64,000 bases of DNA from Streptomyces sp. NBC_00670 (GCF_036226765.1 NZ_CP109017.1:5085001-5149000), one strand, 5' to 3'; shown: positions 1-8,698, counted from the first letter of the stretch. Made by a program: numbers and translations. The notes: generated by a model from the sequence alone, not told the origin.

Positions 1-608
1 GCGAGGCCAGGCTCGACGACACCGCGCTGCTCGAGCTGGCCACCGAGATCGAGGGCCACCCCGACAACGTCGCCGCCTGTCTGCTCGGCGGTTTCACGCT
101 CTCCTGGATGGACGCCGGCGCCGCCCGGGCCATCAGGACCGAACCGGCCGATTCCATCGTTCCGGTGGTTTTCGTGCCCGGAAAACCGGTACTGACCGAG
201 ACCGCGCGCGGACTGCTCCCGCGCACCGTCCCGCACGTCGACGCCGCCGCCAACGCGGGCCGCGCCGCCCTGCTCGTCGAGGCGCTGACCCGGCGCCCCG
301 AACTGCTGCTGCCCGCCACCGAGGACCGCCTCCACCAGGAGTACCGCGCCCCGGCCATGCCGGAGAGCGCCGCGCTGGTGGAGCGGCTGCGCGGGGACGG
401 CGTCCCGGCGGTCATCTCCGGCGCCGGACCCACCGTGCTGGCCCTCGCCGACGCGGCGAGCGCCGACAAGGTCGCCGATCTGGCGGGCCCCGGCTGGGCC
501 GCCAACCGGCTGGAACTCGACGGCACCGGGGCGAGCGTGCTGCCGCTCGCCGCCCCCGGTGCGGAGGCCGGACCCGGGGCCGGTACCGAGGCCGGTGCCG
601 GGCGATAA
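1..608 (+). CDS. thrB: Homoserine kinase, C-terminal part (5' end outside window)
   Basis: The reading frame is open from base 3 and ends with TAA at 606-608, giving about 201 residues of the C-terminal part of a GHMP-family homoserine kinase, which phosphorylates homoserine on the way to threonine. The visible part has the EIEGHPDNVAA segment (GHMP motif, ATP/substrate region) and the C-terminal glycine motif VISGAGPTVLAL typical of GHMP kinases. The last 20 or so residues are a Gly/Ala/Glu-rich tail beyond the conserved fold. It lies upstream of rho, as thrB does in other Streptomyces. The family assignment is firm; the N-terminal ATP-binding motif cannot be checked here. Confidence 0.93.
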   Translation, partial: EARLDDTALLELATEIEGHPDNVAACLLGGFTLSWMDAGAARAIRTEPADSIVPVVFVPGKPVLTETARGLLPRTVPHVDAAANAGRAALLVEALTRRPELLLPATEDRLHQEYRAPAMPESAALVERLRGDGVPAVISGAGPTVLALADAASADKVADLAGPGWAANRLELDGTGASVLPLAAPGAEAGPGAGTEAGAGR

Positions 609-1026
609 CCACCCACAGCGTCCGGTTGCCGGATTTCGAGAGGGGGAATGTTTGTTGGATCCGGTAGTGTTAACCTCAAGTCTGCACCCGACCCCGCCAT
701 GGCGAGGTGCTTCGTGTCCCCGTCCGGGACAGACATTCTTCCGGGAGCCTCCCAAGCCGCACCGTGTTCCGTACGACGTATGCGGGCAGTACGCCGTACG
801 GCAACGCTGAGCTGCTTGCCGGGCACGCTCCGGAACCGGCGTGAGCCAGCCGCGTGACACCGACACCACGTGCCACCGCTCAGGCAAGCGCCATCACCAG
901 CAATCTCCTCCGCCGCGTTGGCGGACCACCGCCCCGGCACGATCCGACAGCATCGGACCGAAGCCGGACAGCACAACCGGTCGCCGAGCCAGACAGGCCG
1001 ACGTCCGCTCCAGGGAAGGACCCTTC
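609..1026 (+). other. 418-nt non-coding leader between thrB and rho
   Basis: There is no convincing gene in this stretch. It holds an AT-richer patch around 650-675 (TTGTTGGATCC followed by GTGTTAACC) that is the most promoter-like sequence here, but I cannot align a good -35/-10 pair. The rho frame stays open upstream of the chosen GTG as far as 841, but that extension lacks a ribosome binding site and does not look like Rho. A long leader would suit autoregulation by Rho, which is known for rho genes in other bacteria; that is inference only. Confidence 0.4.
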
Positions 1027-3075
1027 GTGAGCGACACCACCGATCTGATGGGCGCACGTGTCGAGGACACCGCTGCCGCGCCCGCCACGGACGCCTCCGC
1101 GCCTGCCACCGGTGCCGGCTCCCGGCGGCGCCGTGGCACCGGCCTCGAGGGCATGGTGCTGGCCGAGCTGCAGCAGGTCGCCTCGGGCCTCGGCATCAGG
1201 GGCACCGCGCGGATGCGCAAGAGCCAGCTGATCGAGGTCATCAAGGAGGCGCAGGCCGCCGGGGGAGCCCCCGCCAAGGCCACCGCGCCCGCCGTCGCGG
1301 ACGCCGCGGGCGAGACCAAGCCGAAGCGCCGGGCCACCTCCCGTACGCGTACCGGCGACGAGGCCGCGCCCGTCGCCAAGAAGGCCGAGCAGCCCGCCGA
1401 GCAGGCCGCCTCCCAGCAGCAGATCGACATCCCCGGCCAGCCGGCGGGTGGCGAGGCCCCCGCCGAGCGCCGCCGGCGCCGTGCGACCGCCGAGGCCGGC
1501 AGCCCCGAGACGGCCGCCGCCGAGGCCCGCACCGAGCCCAAGGCCGAGACCCCCGCCCCGCAGCAGAACCAGGGCCAGCAGAACCAGGGCCAGGGCGGCG
1601 AGGGCCGGGGCGGCGACGGCGACCAGGGCGGCGACGGCCGTCAGGGCCGGCAGAGCCGCCGCGAGCGCGGCCGTGACCGCGGTGACCGGGACCGTGACCG
1701 CGGCGACCGGGGTGACCGCGGCGACCGCGACCGCGGTGACCGCCGGAACAAGGGCGACGACCAGAACAACCAGCAGCGCGGCCAGCAGAACAACCAGCAG
1801 CGCGGTGGTGGCGGCCAGCAGGACGACGGCTACGACGACGACGGAGGCGGCCGCCGCGGCCGTCGCGGCCGGTACCGGGACCGCAGGGGCCGGCGCGGGC
1901 GCGACGACGTGCAGGAGCCGCAGATCAACGAGGACGACGTCCTGATCCCCGTCGCGGGCATCCTGGACATCCTCGACAACTACGCCTTCATCCGCACCTC
2001 CGGCTACCTGCCCGGCCCGAACGACGTCTACGTCTCCCTGGCCCAGGTCCGCAAGAACGGCCTGCGCAAGGGCGACCACGTCACCGGCGCGGTCCGCCAG
2101 CCCAAGGAGGGCGAGCGCCGCGAGAAGTTCAACGCGCTGGTCCGCCTGGACTCCGTCAACGGCATGGCGCCCGAACACGGCCGCGGCCGCCCGGAGTTCA
2201 ACAAGCTCACCCCGCTGTACCCGCAGGACCGCCTCCGCCTGGAGACGGACCCCGGTGTGCTGACGACCCGGATCATCGACCTGGTCTCGCCCATCGGCAA
2301 GGGCCAGCGCGGTCTGATCGTGGCCCCGCCGAAGACCGGCAAGACCATGATCATGCAGGCGGTCGCCAACGCGATCACGCACAACAACCCCGAGTGCCAC
2401 CTGATGGTCGTCCTGGTCGACGAGCGTCCGGAAGAGGTCACCGACATGCAGCGGTCGGTCAAGGGCGAGGTCATCTCCTCGACCTTCGACCGCCCGGCCG
2501 AGGACCACACCACGGTCGCCGAGCTCGCCATCGAGCGCGCCAAGCGCCTGGTGGAGCTGGGCCACGACGTCGTCGTGCTGCTCGACTCGATCACCCGTCT
2601 GGGCCGCGCGTACAACCTCGCCGCCCCGGCCTCCGGCCGCATCCTCTCCGGTGGTGTCGACTCGACCGCCCTGTACCCGCCGAAGCGCTTCTTCGGTGCG
2701 GCCCGCAACATCGAGGACGGCGGCTCGCTGACCATCCTCGCCACCGCCCTGGTGGACACCGGGTCCCGCATGGACGAGGTGATCTTCGAGGAGTTCAAGG
2801 GCACCGGCAACATGGAGCTCAAGCTCGACCGGAAGCTCGCCGACAAGCGCATCTTCCCCGCGGTGGACGTCGACGCGTCCGGCACCCGCAAGGAGGAGAT
2901 CCTCCTCGGCAGCGACGAGCTGGCCATCACCTGGAAGCTGCGCCGGGTGCTGCACGCGCTCGACTCGCAGCAGGCGATCGAACTGCTCCTCGACAAGATG
3001 AAGCAGACCAAGTCGAACGCCGAGTTCCTGATGCAGATCCAGAAGACGACGCCGGCGCCGGGCAACGGCGACTGA
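1027..3075 (+). CDS. rho: Transcription termination factor Rho with long disordered N-terminal insertion
   Basis: Rho is the hexameric RNA-dependent ATPase helicase that ends transcription of untranslated RNA. The product is 682 residues from GTG 1027 (GGGAAGGA lies just upstream), much longer than the ~420 of E. coli Rho. Order: a Rho N-terminal helical motif (LAELQQVASGLGIRGTARMRK, about 45-70), then some 240 residues rich in Ala/Pro/Gln and then Arg/Gly/Asp/Gln/Asn, the RNA-binding cold-shock-like domain from about 310 (GILDILDNYAFIR), and the RecA-type ATPase with Walker A PPKTGKT at 434-440. Long basic or acidic insertions at this place are known for Rho of actinobacteria. A perfect 20-bp hairpin follows the stop. 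Identity is certain; the start is the likely one, with ATG 1048 as an alternative. Confidence 0.97.
   Translation: MSDTTDLMGARVEDTAAAPATDASAPATGAGSRRRRGTGLEGMVLAELQQVASGLGIRGTARMRKSQLIEVIKEAQAAGGAPAKATAPAVADAAGETKPKRRATSRTRTGDEAAPVAKKAEQPAEQAASQQQIDIPGQPAGGEAPAERRRRRATAEAGSPETAAAEARTEPKAETPAPQQNQGQQNQGQGGEGRGGDGDQGGDGRQGRQSRRERGRDRGDRDRDRGDRGDRGDRDRGDRRNKGDDQNNQQRGQQNNQQRGGGGQQDDGYDDDGGGRRGRRGRYRDRRGRRGRDDVQEPQINEDDVLIPVAGILDILDNYAFIRTSGYLPGPNDVYVSLAQVRKNGLRKGDHVTGAVRQPKEGERREKFNALVRLDSVNGMAPEHGRGRPEFNKLTPLYPQDRLRLETDPGVLTTRIIDLVSPIGKGQRGLIVAPPKTGKTMIMQAVANAITHNNPECHLMVVLVDERPEEVTDMQRSVKGEVISSTFDRPAEDHTTVAELAIERAKRLVELGHDVVVLLDSITRLGRAYNLAAPASGRILSGGVDSTALYPPKRFFGAARNIEDGGSLTILATALVDTGSRMDEVIFEEFKGTGNMELKLDRKLADKRIFPAVDVDASGTRKEEILLGSDELAITWKLRRVLHALDSQQAIELLLDKMKQTKSNAEFLMQIQKTTPAPGNGD
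1651..1743 (+). repeat. Degenerate tandem repeat coding Arg-Gly-Asp-Arg runs inside rho
   Basis: Short units of the type GACCGCGGTGACCG repeat here with small changes and encode repeated RGDRDRGD steps in the disordered insertion of Rho. Gln/Asn/Gly-rich segments flank it on both sides (about 1560-1830). Such repeats change length easily by slippage, so the copy number is expected to differ between strains. Confidence 0.75.
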
Positions 3076-3091
3076 GCGCAGACGCCCCGAA

Positions 3092-3138
3092 GACAAGAGG
3101 GGTGGACGGCCGTACGGCGGCCGTCCACCCCTCTTGTC
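3092..3138 (+). terminator. Perfect 20-bp stem-loop after rho
   Basis: Bases 3092-3111 pair perfectly with 3119-3138 around a 7-base loop. It sits 16 bases after the rho stop codon. There is no clear T-run after it, as is usual in Streptomyces. It probably ends the thrB-rho transcript. Confidence 0.85.
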
Positions 3139-3276
3139 GCGTGCCCGGGCCGGTGTTCGTGAGGTGACAAACCGCACACAGGGGGCACAACGGTGTGTGC
3201 AACCCTATGTCGGCTTTCGCCGTCTCCCCGAACGGAGTGACCATGGGGGGACGACCCGACGCGAACCGAGGAGCAC

Positions 3277-4434
3277 ATGCCCGCCGACACCACACCGGAC
3301 GCCGTGACCCCGGACACCGGTCCCACGGGCCCCGAAGGCCCCGGGGGCTCCCGACGGGGCGGGAACAGAGGCCGCCGCCGCAAGCCGCTCAGCGCGCGGC
3401 GCAAGGCCCTGCGCGTCACGTCCTGGGTCGCCTTCGGCATCCTCGTCCTCGGCGGCACCGGCGTCGGCTACCTGTACCTCAAGCTCAACGGCAACATCCG
3501 CAGCATCGACCTCAACCAGGCGCTGGGCGGGCACCGCCCCTCCGACGTCGACAACGGCTCCGAGGACATCCTCGTCCTGGGCTCCGACACCCGTTCCGGC
3601 AGCAACAAGAAGCTGGGCGGCGGCAGCGACGACGGCACGGCACGCTCCGACACGGCGATGATCGTGCACGTGTACGAGGGCCACAGGAAGGCGAGCGTCG
3701 TCTCCATCCCGCGCGACACCCTCGTCGACCGTCCCGCGTGCACCGGCGCCGACGGCGGCGACCGTCCCGCCGCGTCCGGCGTGATGTTCAACTCCGCGTA
3801 CTCCACCGGGGGCGCCGCCTGCGCCGTCAAGACCGTCGAGACGATGACCGGCATCCGGATGGACCACTTCCTCGAGGTCGACTTCGCGGGCTTCCAGAAG
3901 CTCATCGACGAACTCGGCGGGGTCGAGGTGACGACGACCAAGGCCATCGACGACCCCGACAGCCACCTCGACCTCCCCGCTGGCACGCACCGGCTCGACG
4001 GCGAGCAGGCGCTCGGGCTCGTCCGGACGCGGCACGGGGTGGGCGACGGGTCCGACCTCGGGCGGATCCAGCTCCAGCAGGCGTTCATGAAGGCGCTGGT
4101 CACCCAGGTGAGGCAGCTCGGGGTGCTGACGAGTCCGAAGAAGCTGTACGACCTCGCGGACACGGCGACGAAGGCGGTGACCACGGACTCCGACCTGGGG
4201 TCCGTGAAGGACCTGGTGTCCTTCGCCGGGGGCCTGAAGGGCATCGGCGCGGACCGGATGAACATGGTCACGATGCCGGTCCGCTACGACCCGGCGAACG
4301 GGAACCGGGTGCTTGTGGACGAGGCCAAGGCCTCGCAGGTCTGGACGGCGCTGAAGGGGGACAAGGCGATCCCCTCCGCCGCGACGGAAGGGACCGCCTC
4401 CGGCGAGGCGAAGGGGGTCGTGTCCGGGTCCTGA
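3277..4434 (+). CDS. LytR-CpsA-Psr (LCP) family cell-wall glycopolymer ligase
   Basis: The 385-residue product has a basic Arg/Lys-rich cytoplasmic N-terminus, one membrane segment at about 50-70 (VAFGILVLGGTGVGYLYL) and an extracytoplasmic LCP domain. Family marks seen: DILVLGSDTRS near residue 90, the ARSDTAMIVHV stretch, SIPRDTLV, and GEQALGLVRTRH with its catalytic-site arginines. LCP enzymes move teichoic acids or similar polymers from a polyprenyl phosphate carrier to peptidoglycan. ATG 3277 is chosen because GAGGAG precedes it. The protein ends in a short Gly/Ser tail. The exact polymer cannot be told from sequence; a WecA/TagO-type enzyme that starts such polymers is encoded 6 kb downstream. 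Confidence 0.9.
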   Translation: MPADTTPDAVTPDTGPTGPEGPGGSRRGGNRGRRRKPLSARRKALRVTSWVAFGILVLGGTGVGYLYLKLNGNIRSIDLNQALGGHRPSDVDNGSEDILVLGSDTRSGSNKKLGGGSDDGTARSDTAMIVHVYEGHRKASVVSIPRDTLVDRPACTGADGGDRPAASGVMFNSAYSTGGAACAVKTVETMTGIRMDHFLEVDFAGFQKLIDELGGVEVTTTKAIDDPDSHLDLPAGTHRLDGEQALGLVRTRHGVGDGSDLGRIQLQQAFMKALVTQVRQLGVLTSPKKLYDLADTATKAVTTDSDLGSVKDLVSFAGGLKGIGADRMNMVTMPVRYDPANGNRVLVDEAKASQVWTALKGDKAIPSAATEGTASGEAKGVVSGS

Positions 4435-4442
4435 CGGGATTT

Positions 4443-4640
4443 TCTCGCCCCCGCCGCCCCTACCCTTCCCATCCTTGACAAGGGGCTCCGCCCCTTGGAC
4501 CCCGGAGAGCTCGGGTGGGTGGGGATGAGTGGGGGCTGCGGGTGGGTGGGGACTTCTCGCGCAGTTCCCCGCGCCCCTGAAAAGCAGGGGGCGCGCCCAG
4601 TCTTCTAGGGGCGCGGGGAACTGCGCGAGCAACCACGAAC
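4443..4640. repeat. Composite palindromic intergenic repeat, copy 1
   Basis: Copy 1 of a modular repeat. It has a TCGCCCCCGCCGCCCCTACC-like module at about 4446, an AGGGGCTCCGCCCCTTGGAC module at about 4480, and an inverted pair whose 22-base arms are 4557-4578 (begins TCGCGCAGTTCCCC) and 4607-4628 (ends GGGGAACTGCGCGA). The same modules recur near 28.9, 34.6, 44.6 and 56.7 kb. The 378-base gap from the LCP gene to rpmE otherwise holds no gene I can support. Confidence 0.85.
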
Positions 4641-4813
4641 CCACCCGCACCCGGCAACGCACCCGGACCCCACCCCCAGTCGCCGGAATATCTGGCCGCA
4701 ACCCCCCGTTTTGGGGGATGCGGCCAGTTGCTGGCAGACTGGCACGTCGGCTCCGGTTCACGCTCCGCATCCCGCGGCTGCGACCCGGCGCCCTCCCGAA
4801 CCTAGGAGACACC

Positions 4814-5035
4814 TTGAAGCGCGACATCCACCCCGAGTACGTCGAGACGCAGGTCAGCTGCACCTGTGGCGCGTCGTTCACCACTCGCAGCACCATCGAG
4901 TCCGGCACCATCCGGGCCGAGGTCTGCTCCGAGTGCCACCCGTTCTACACGGGCAAGCAGAAGATCCTCGACACCGGTGGCCGCGTGGCCCGCTTCGAGG
5001 CCCGCTTCGGCAAGGCTGCCGCTGCCAAGAAGTAG
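4814..5035 (+). CDS. rpmE: Ribosomal protein bL31, zinc-binding (C+) form
   Basis: The 73-residue product starts at TTG 4814, preceded by CCTAGGAGACACC. It matches bL31 from KRDIHPEY onward and keeps four cysteines, C16, C18, C38 and C41, which bind zinc in the C+ form. In Streptomyces the zinc-containing L31 is used under zinc-replete conditions and a Cys-less paralogue, not in this window, under zinc starvation. It sits between the LCP gene and prfA, an arrangement also seen next to rho in other bacteria. Confidence 0.96.
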   Translation: MKRDIHPEYVETQVSCTCGASFTTRSTIESGTIRAEVCSECHPFYTGKQKILDTGGRVARFEARFGKAAAAKK

Positions 5036-5044
5036 CGAGCCCAC

Positions 5045-5097
5045 AGCGCCGGTCCCCGGGTTCCCGCCGTCATGGTGGGGGCGCCGGGGCCGGCGCT
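5045..5097 (+). terminator. Imperfect stem-loop between rpmE and prfA
   Basis: AGCGCCGG plus CCCCGG on the left (5045-5059, one bulged T) pairs with 5084-5097 around a loop of about 24 bases, followed by CTTTGC. It could end or attenuate the rpmE transcript. The long loop makes it less sure than the other hairpins listed. Confidence 0.5.
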
Positions 5098-5140
5098 TTG
5101 CGGTGCAGCCACTGTTCGTCATTTCACATGGGAGCCGGAG

Positions 5141-6208
5141 ATGTTCGAGGCGGTCGAGGAACTCGTCGGTGAGCACGCCGACCTGGAGACGAAGCTCGCC
5201 GACCCTGCCGTGCACGCCGACCAGGCCAACGCGCGCAGGCTCAACAAGCGCTACGCCGAGCTGACCCCGATCGTCGCCACCTACCGTTCCTGGAAGCGGG
5301 CCGGCGACGACATCGGCACCGCCCGCGAGCTCGCCGCCGACGACCCCGACTTCGCCGCCGAGGTCAAGGAGCTGGAGCAGCAGCGCGAGGAGCTGACCGA
5401 GAAGCTGCGGCTGCTGCTCGTCCCGCGCGACCCCAGCGACGACAAGGACGTCATCCTCGAGATCAAGGCCGGCGCCGGCGGCGACGAGTCCGCCCTGTTC
5501 GCCGGGGACCTGCTGCGCATGTATCTGCGCTACGCCGAGCGCGTCGGCTGGAAGACCGAGATCATCGACGCCACCGAGTCCGAGCTCGGCGGCTACAAGG
5601 ACGTCCAGGTCGCGGTGAAGGCCCGCGGGCAGATCGAGCCCGGGCAGGGCGTGTGGGCGCGGCTGAAGTACGAGGGCGGCGTGCACCGTGTGCAGCGCGT
5701 CCCGGCGACCGAGTCGCAGGGCCGTATCCACACCTCCGCCGCCGGTGTGCTCGTCACGCCCGAGGCGGAGGAGGTCGACGTCGAGATCAACCCGAACGAC
5801 CTCCGGATCGACGTCTACCGGTCCTCCGGTCCCGGCGGGCAGTCGGTCAACACCACCGACTCCGCGGTCCGCATCACGCACCTCCCGACCGGTGTCGTCG
5901 CCTCCTGCCAGAACGAGAAGAGCCAGCTGCAGAACAAGGAGCAGGCGCTGCGTATCCTGCGCTCCAGGCTCCTCGCGGCGGCCCAGGAGGAGGCGGAGAA
6001 GGAGGCCGCGGACGCCCGCCGCAGCCAGGTCCGCACCGTCGACCGCTCCGAGAAGATCCGTACGTACAACTTCCCGGAGAACCGCATCTCGGACCACCGG
6101 GTCGGCTTCAAGGCGTACAACCTGGACCAGGTCCTGGACGGCGAGCTCGGCGCGGTCATCCAGGCCTGCGTCGACGCCGACTCGGCGGCCAAGCTCGCCG
6201 CCGCGTAG
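5141..6208 (+). CDS. prfA: Peptide chain release factor 1
   Basis: RF1 reads UAA and UAG stop codons and triggers release of the finished protein. The 355-residue product (ATG 5141 after GGAGCCGGAG) has the usual length, the PAT stop-codon recognition motif inside RVPATESQGR, and the universal GGQ motif at 232-234 (GPGGQSVNTTDSAV), whose glutamine is methylated by PrmC. prmC follows 50 bases downstream, so enzyme and substrate are probably made together. Confidence 0.98.
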   Translation: MFEAVEELVGEHADLETKLADPAVHADQANARRLNKRYAELTPIVATYRSWKRAGDDIGTARELAADDPDFAAEVKELEQQREELTEKLRLLLVPRDPSDDKDVILEIKAGAGGDESALFAGDLLRMYLRYAERVGWKTEIIDATESELGGYKDVQVAVKARGQIEPGQGVWARLKYEGGVHRVQRVPATESQGRIHTSAAGVLVTPEAEEVDVEINPNDLRIDVYRSSGPGGQSVNTTDSAVRITHLPTGVVASCQNEKSQLQNKEQALRILRSRLLAAAQEEAEKEAADARRSQVRTVDRSEKIRTYNFPENRISDHRVGFKAYNLDQVLDGELGAVIQACVDADSAAKLAAA

Positions 6209-6258
6209 GGCGGGCCGCAGCGCAGGGACGTACGAACACAGTGACCGGAGGACGAGCG

Positions 6259-7140
6259 GTGCAGCCTAACCCCGGGGGGCGGACCCCCAGCCCCCGCAGC
6301 CTGCTGCTCGCCGAGGTGGCCCAGGCCACCCAGCGGCTCGCCGACGCCGGCGTGCCCTCGCCGCGCACCGACGCCGAGGAGCTCGCCGCGTTCGTGCACG
6401 GCGTCAAGCGGGGGCAGCTGCACACCGTCAAGGACGCCGACTTCGACGCCCGGTACTGGGAGGTCGTCGCCCGGCGCGAGGCCCGCGAACCGCTCCAGCA
6501 CATCACCGGACGGGCCTTCTTCCGCTATCTGGAGCTCCAGGTCGGCCCCGGCGTCTTCGTGCCCCGCCCGGAGACCGAGTCCGTCGTCGGCTGGGCCATA
6601 GACGCCGTACGGGCCATGGACGTCGTCGAGCCGTGCATCGTCGACCTGTGCACCGGCTCCGGCGCCATCGCGCTCGCGCTGGCCCAGGAGGTCCCGCGCT
6701 CGCGCGTGTACGCCGTGGAGCTGAGCGAGGACGCCCACGAGTGGGCGCGCAAGAACATGGAGGGCTCCAGGGTCGAGCTGCGCCAGGGCAACGCACTGAC
6801 CGCCTTCCCCGACCTCGACGGACAGGTCGACCTCGTCGTCTCCAACCCGCCGTACATCCCGCTCACCGAGTGGGAGTACGTCGCCCCCGAGGCCCGCGAC
6901 CACGACCCCGACCTCGCCCTGTTCTCCGGCGAGGATGGCCTCGACCTCATCCGGGGCCTGGAACGCACCGCGCACCGGCTGCTGCGGCCCGGCGGGGTCG
7001 TCGTCGTCGAGCACGCCGACACGCAGGGCGGCCAGGTGCCGTGGATCTTCGCCGAGGAGAAGGGCTGGGCCGACGCGGCCGACCACCCCGACCTCAACAA
7101 CCGGCCGCGGTTCGCGACCGCCCGCAAGGCGCTGCCGTGA
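6259..7140 (+). CDS. prmC: Release factor glutamine N5-methyltransferase
   Basis: PrmC methylates the glutamine of the GGQ motif in release factors, using S-adenosylmethionine. The product has an N-terminal helical RF-binding part, the SAM motif VDLCTGSGAIALALA at about 130-145 and the diagnostic NPPY motif at 196-199 (VSNPPYIPL). GTG 6259 is preferred (293 residues) because GGAGGA lies 6 bases before it; an upstream in-frame GTG at 6241 lacks such a site. It directly follows prfA. Confidence 0.95.
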   Translation: MQPNPGGRTPSPRSLLLAEVAQATQRLADAGVPSPRTDAEELAAFVHGVKRGQLHTVKDADFDARYWEVVARREAREPLQHITGRAFFRYLELQVGPGVFVPRPETESVVGWAIDAVRAMDVVEPCIVDLCTGSGAIALALAQEVPRSRVYAVELSEDAHEWARKNMEGSRVELRQGNALTAFPDLDGQVDLVVSNPPYIPLTEWEYVAPEARDHDPDLALFSGEDGLDLIRGLERTAHRLLRPGGVVVVEHADTQGGQVPWIFAEEKGWADAADHPDLNNRPRFATARKALP

Positions 7141-7196
7141 ACCGGCCCGCGCCCCTGACGACACCGATGCAGTACGCGTACGAGGAGGCCCCCTAG

Positions 7197-7844
7197 ATGG
7201 CACGGCGATACGACACCAACGACGCCACCGACCGCGCGACCGGGCTGCGCGAGGCGGCCTCCGCCGTGCGCAGGGGCGAGCTCGTGGTGCTCCCGACCGA
7301 CACCGTCTACGGCATCGGCGCCGACGCCTTCTCCGCGGAGGCCGTCGGCGACCTGCTGGAGGCCAAGGGGCGCGGCCGGAACATGCCCTCGCCCGTCCTC
7401 ATCGGCTCCCCGAACACCCTGCACGGGCTCGTCACCGACTTCTCCGAGATGGCCTGGGAGCTCGTCGACGCGTTCTGGCCGGGCGCGCTCACGCTCGTCG
7501 CCAAGCACCAGCCGTCGTTGCAGTGGGACCTCGGCGAGACCCGGGGCACGGTCGCCGTGCGCATGCCGCTGCACCCCGTCGCCATCGAGCTGCTCACCGA
7601 GGTCGGCCCCATGGCCGTCTCCTCCGCCAACCTCACCGGGCACCCGGCGCCGGAGGACTGCGACGCCGCGCAGGAGATGCTCGGCGACTCCGTCTCCGTC
7701 TACCTCGACGGCGGGCCCACCCCCGGCAACGTGCCGTCCTCCATCGTCGACGTCACCGGCAAGGTGCCGGTACTGCTGCGCCAGGGCGCGCTCTCGGCGG
7801 AGGACCTGCGCAAGGTCGTACCCGACCTCGAGGTGGCGAATTGA
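7197..7844 (+). CDS. Sua5/YrdC-type L-threonylcarbamoyladenylate synthase
   Basis: The 215-residue product has the YrdC fold: the LVVLPTDTVYGIGADAF motif near 30-45, KGRGRNMPSPVLIG, and AVRMPLHP. The family makes threonylcarbamoyl-AMP from threonine, bicarbonate and ATP for the t6A37 modification of ANN-decoding tRNAs. It lacks the C-terminal Sua5 domain and so is the short TsaC/YrdC form. ATG 7197 has GAGGAGG upstream. It belongs to the prfA-prmC string, an arrangement shared with Bacillus (prfA-prmC-ywlC). Confidence 0.93.
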   Translation: MARRYDTNDATDRATGLREAASAVRRGELVVLPTDTVYGIGADAFSAEAVGDLLEAKGRGRNMPSPVLIGSPNTLHGLVTDFSEMAWELVDAFWPGALTLVAKHQPSLQWDLGETRGTVAVRMPLHPVAIELLTEVGPMAVSSANLTGHPAPEDCDAAQEMLGDSVSVYLDGGPTPGNVPSSIVDVTGKVPVLLRQGALSAEDLRKVVPDLEVAN

Positions 7845-7896
7845 CGGCCCCTGAATCCCCCGAGCTCTCGGCTGCGCTCGAGCAGGGGGGACCCCC

Positions 7897-8553
7897 ATGC
7901 GTGGCATAGGCAACGGCGACGGCACGTGGAGCCCGGTGTACGGCGCTCCCCGCGACACCTTCCGCATCCTCCACGTCAGCACCGGCAACGTGTGCCGCTC
8001 GCCGATCACCGAGCGGCTGACCCGGCACGCCCTGGCCGACCGGCTCGGCGATCCGCTGTGGGGCGGGCTCGTCGTGGAGAGCGCGGGCACGTGGGGGCAC
8101 GAGGGGGCGCCCATGGAGGCCAACGCGGAGACCGTGCTGGCCGACTTCGGGGCGGACGCGTCGGGGTTCGTGGGGCGGGAGCTGCTCGACGAGCACGTCA
8201 TCGAGGCCGACCTGGTGCTGACCGCGACCCGGGACCACCGGGCGCAGGTGATCTCCATGGGGCACTCGGCGGGATTGCGGACGTTCACGCTGAAGGAGTT
8301 CACGCGGCTGGTGAACGCGATCGACATGGCGACGCTGCCGCCGCTCGAGGACGGGGTGGTGGGCCGCGCCCGCGCGCTGGTCCGTGCGGCGGCGGCGCTC
8401 CGCGGCTGGCTGCTGGCGCCGACGGCGGAGGCGGACGAGGTGTACGACCCGTACGGGGCGCCCCTGCCGTTCTTCCGCTCCATCGGCGAAGAGATAAACG
8501 AGGCCCTGGACCCGGTCGTCACCGCCCTGACCGGAGTCCCCGCCCGCGCGTGA
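7897..8553 (+). CDS. LMW protein phosphatase-like protein with Ser in place of the catalytic Cys
   Basis: The 218-residue product has the low-molecular-weight tyrosine/arginine phosphatase fold: the P-loop VSTGNVCRSP, the LRTFTLKEFT segment that matches FTLKEYV of YwlE, and the acid loop VYDPYG (D184). In LMW-PTPs the P-loop reads C-x-G-N-x-C-R-S-P with the first Cys as nucleophile; here that position is S28 (AGC codon), while C33, R34 and D184 remain. An active phosphatase by the known mechanism is therefore unlikely and a phospho-residue binding role is possible. The start region includes a GC-rich palindromic sequence (7860-7890), so the exact start is less sure. The position next to the Sua5 gene is that of ywlE in Bacillus. 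Confidence 0.85.
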   Translation: MRGIGNGDGTWSPVYGAPRDTFRILHVSTGNVCRSPITERLTRHALADRLGDPLWGGLVVESAGTWGHEGAPMEANAETVLADFGADASGFVGRELLDEHVIEADLVLTATRDHRAQVISMGHSAGLRTFTLKEFTRLVNAIDMATLPPLEDGVVGRARALVRAAAALRGWLLAPTAEADEVYDPYGAPLPFFRSIGEEINEALDPVVTALTGVPARA

Positions 8554-8698
8554 GCCGCCGGGCACGCGCAGGAGCCGCCGGGTACGCGTGGGGGCCGCGT
8601 CCCCCCCCGTGGTCGCGCCGTGGCAGGGCGCCCGGAGGCGGCGGCCCGGCCCCGGGCTTACCGTGGGAGCACGTCGCCGTCGCCCCCCGGAGTACCCC

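Noticed and set aside
841..1026. N-terminal extension of Rho from an upstream GTG
   Set aside because: No ribosome binding site, and the extra 62 residues are Arg/Ser/Pro-rich and unlike Rho; GTG 1027 has GGGAAGGA.
880..3177. 765-codon open frame on the minus strand opposite rho
   Set aside because: It mirrors the rho codons and is open only because GC-rich third positions exclude stops on the other strand; the translation is Val/Leu/Ala/Gly-rich without motifs, and rho is certain.
4557..4628. Palindromic repeat as the end of a transposon or insertion sequence
   Set aside because: No transposase gene or target duplication nearby, and the same arms occur at five places as short intergenic elements.
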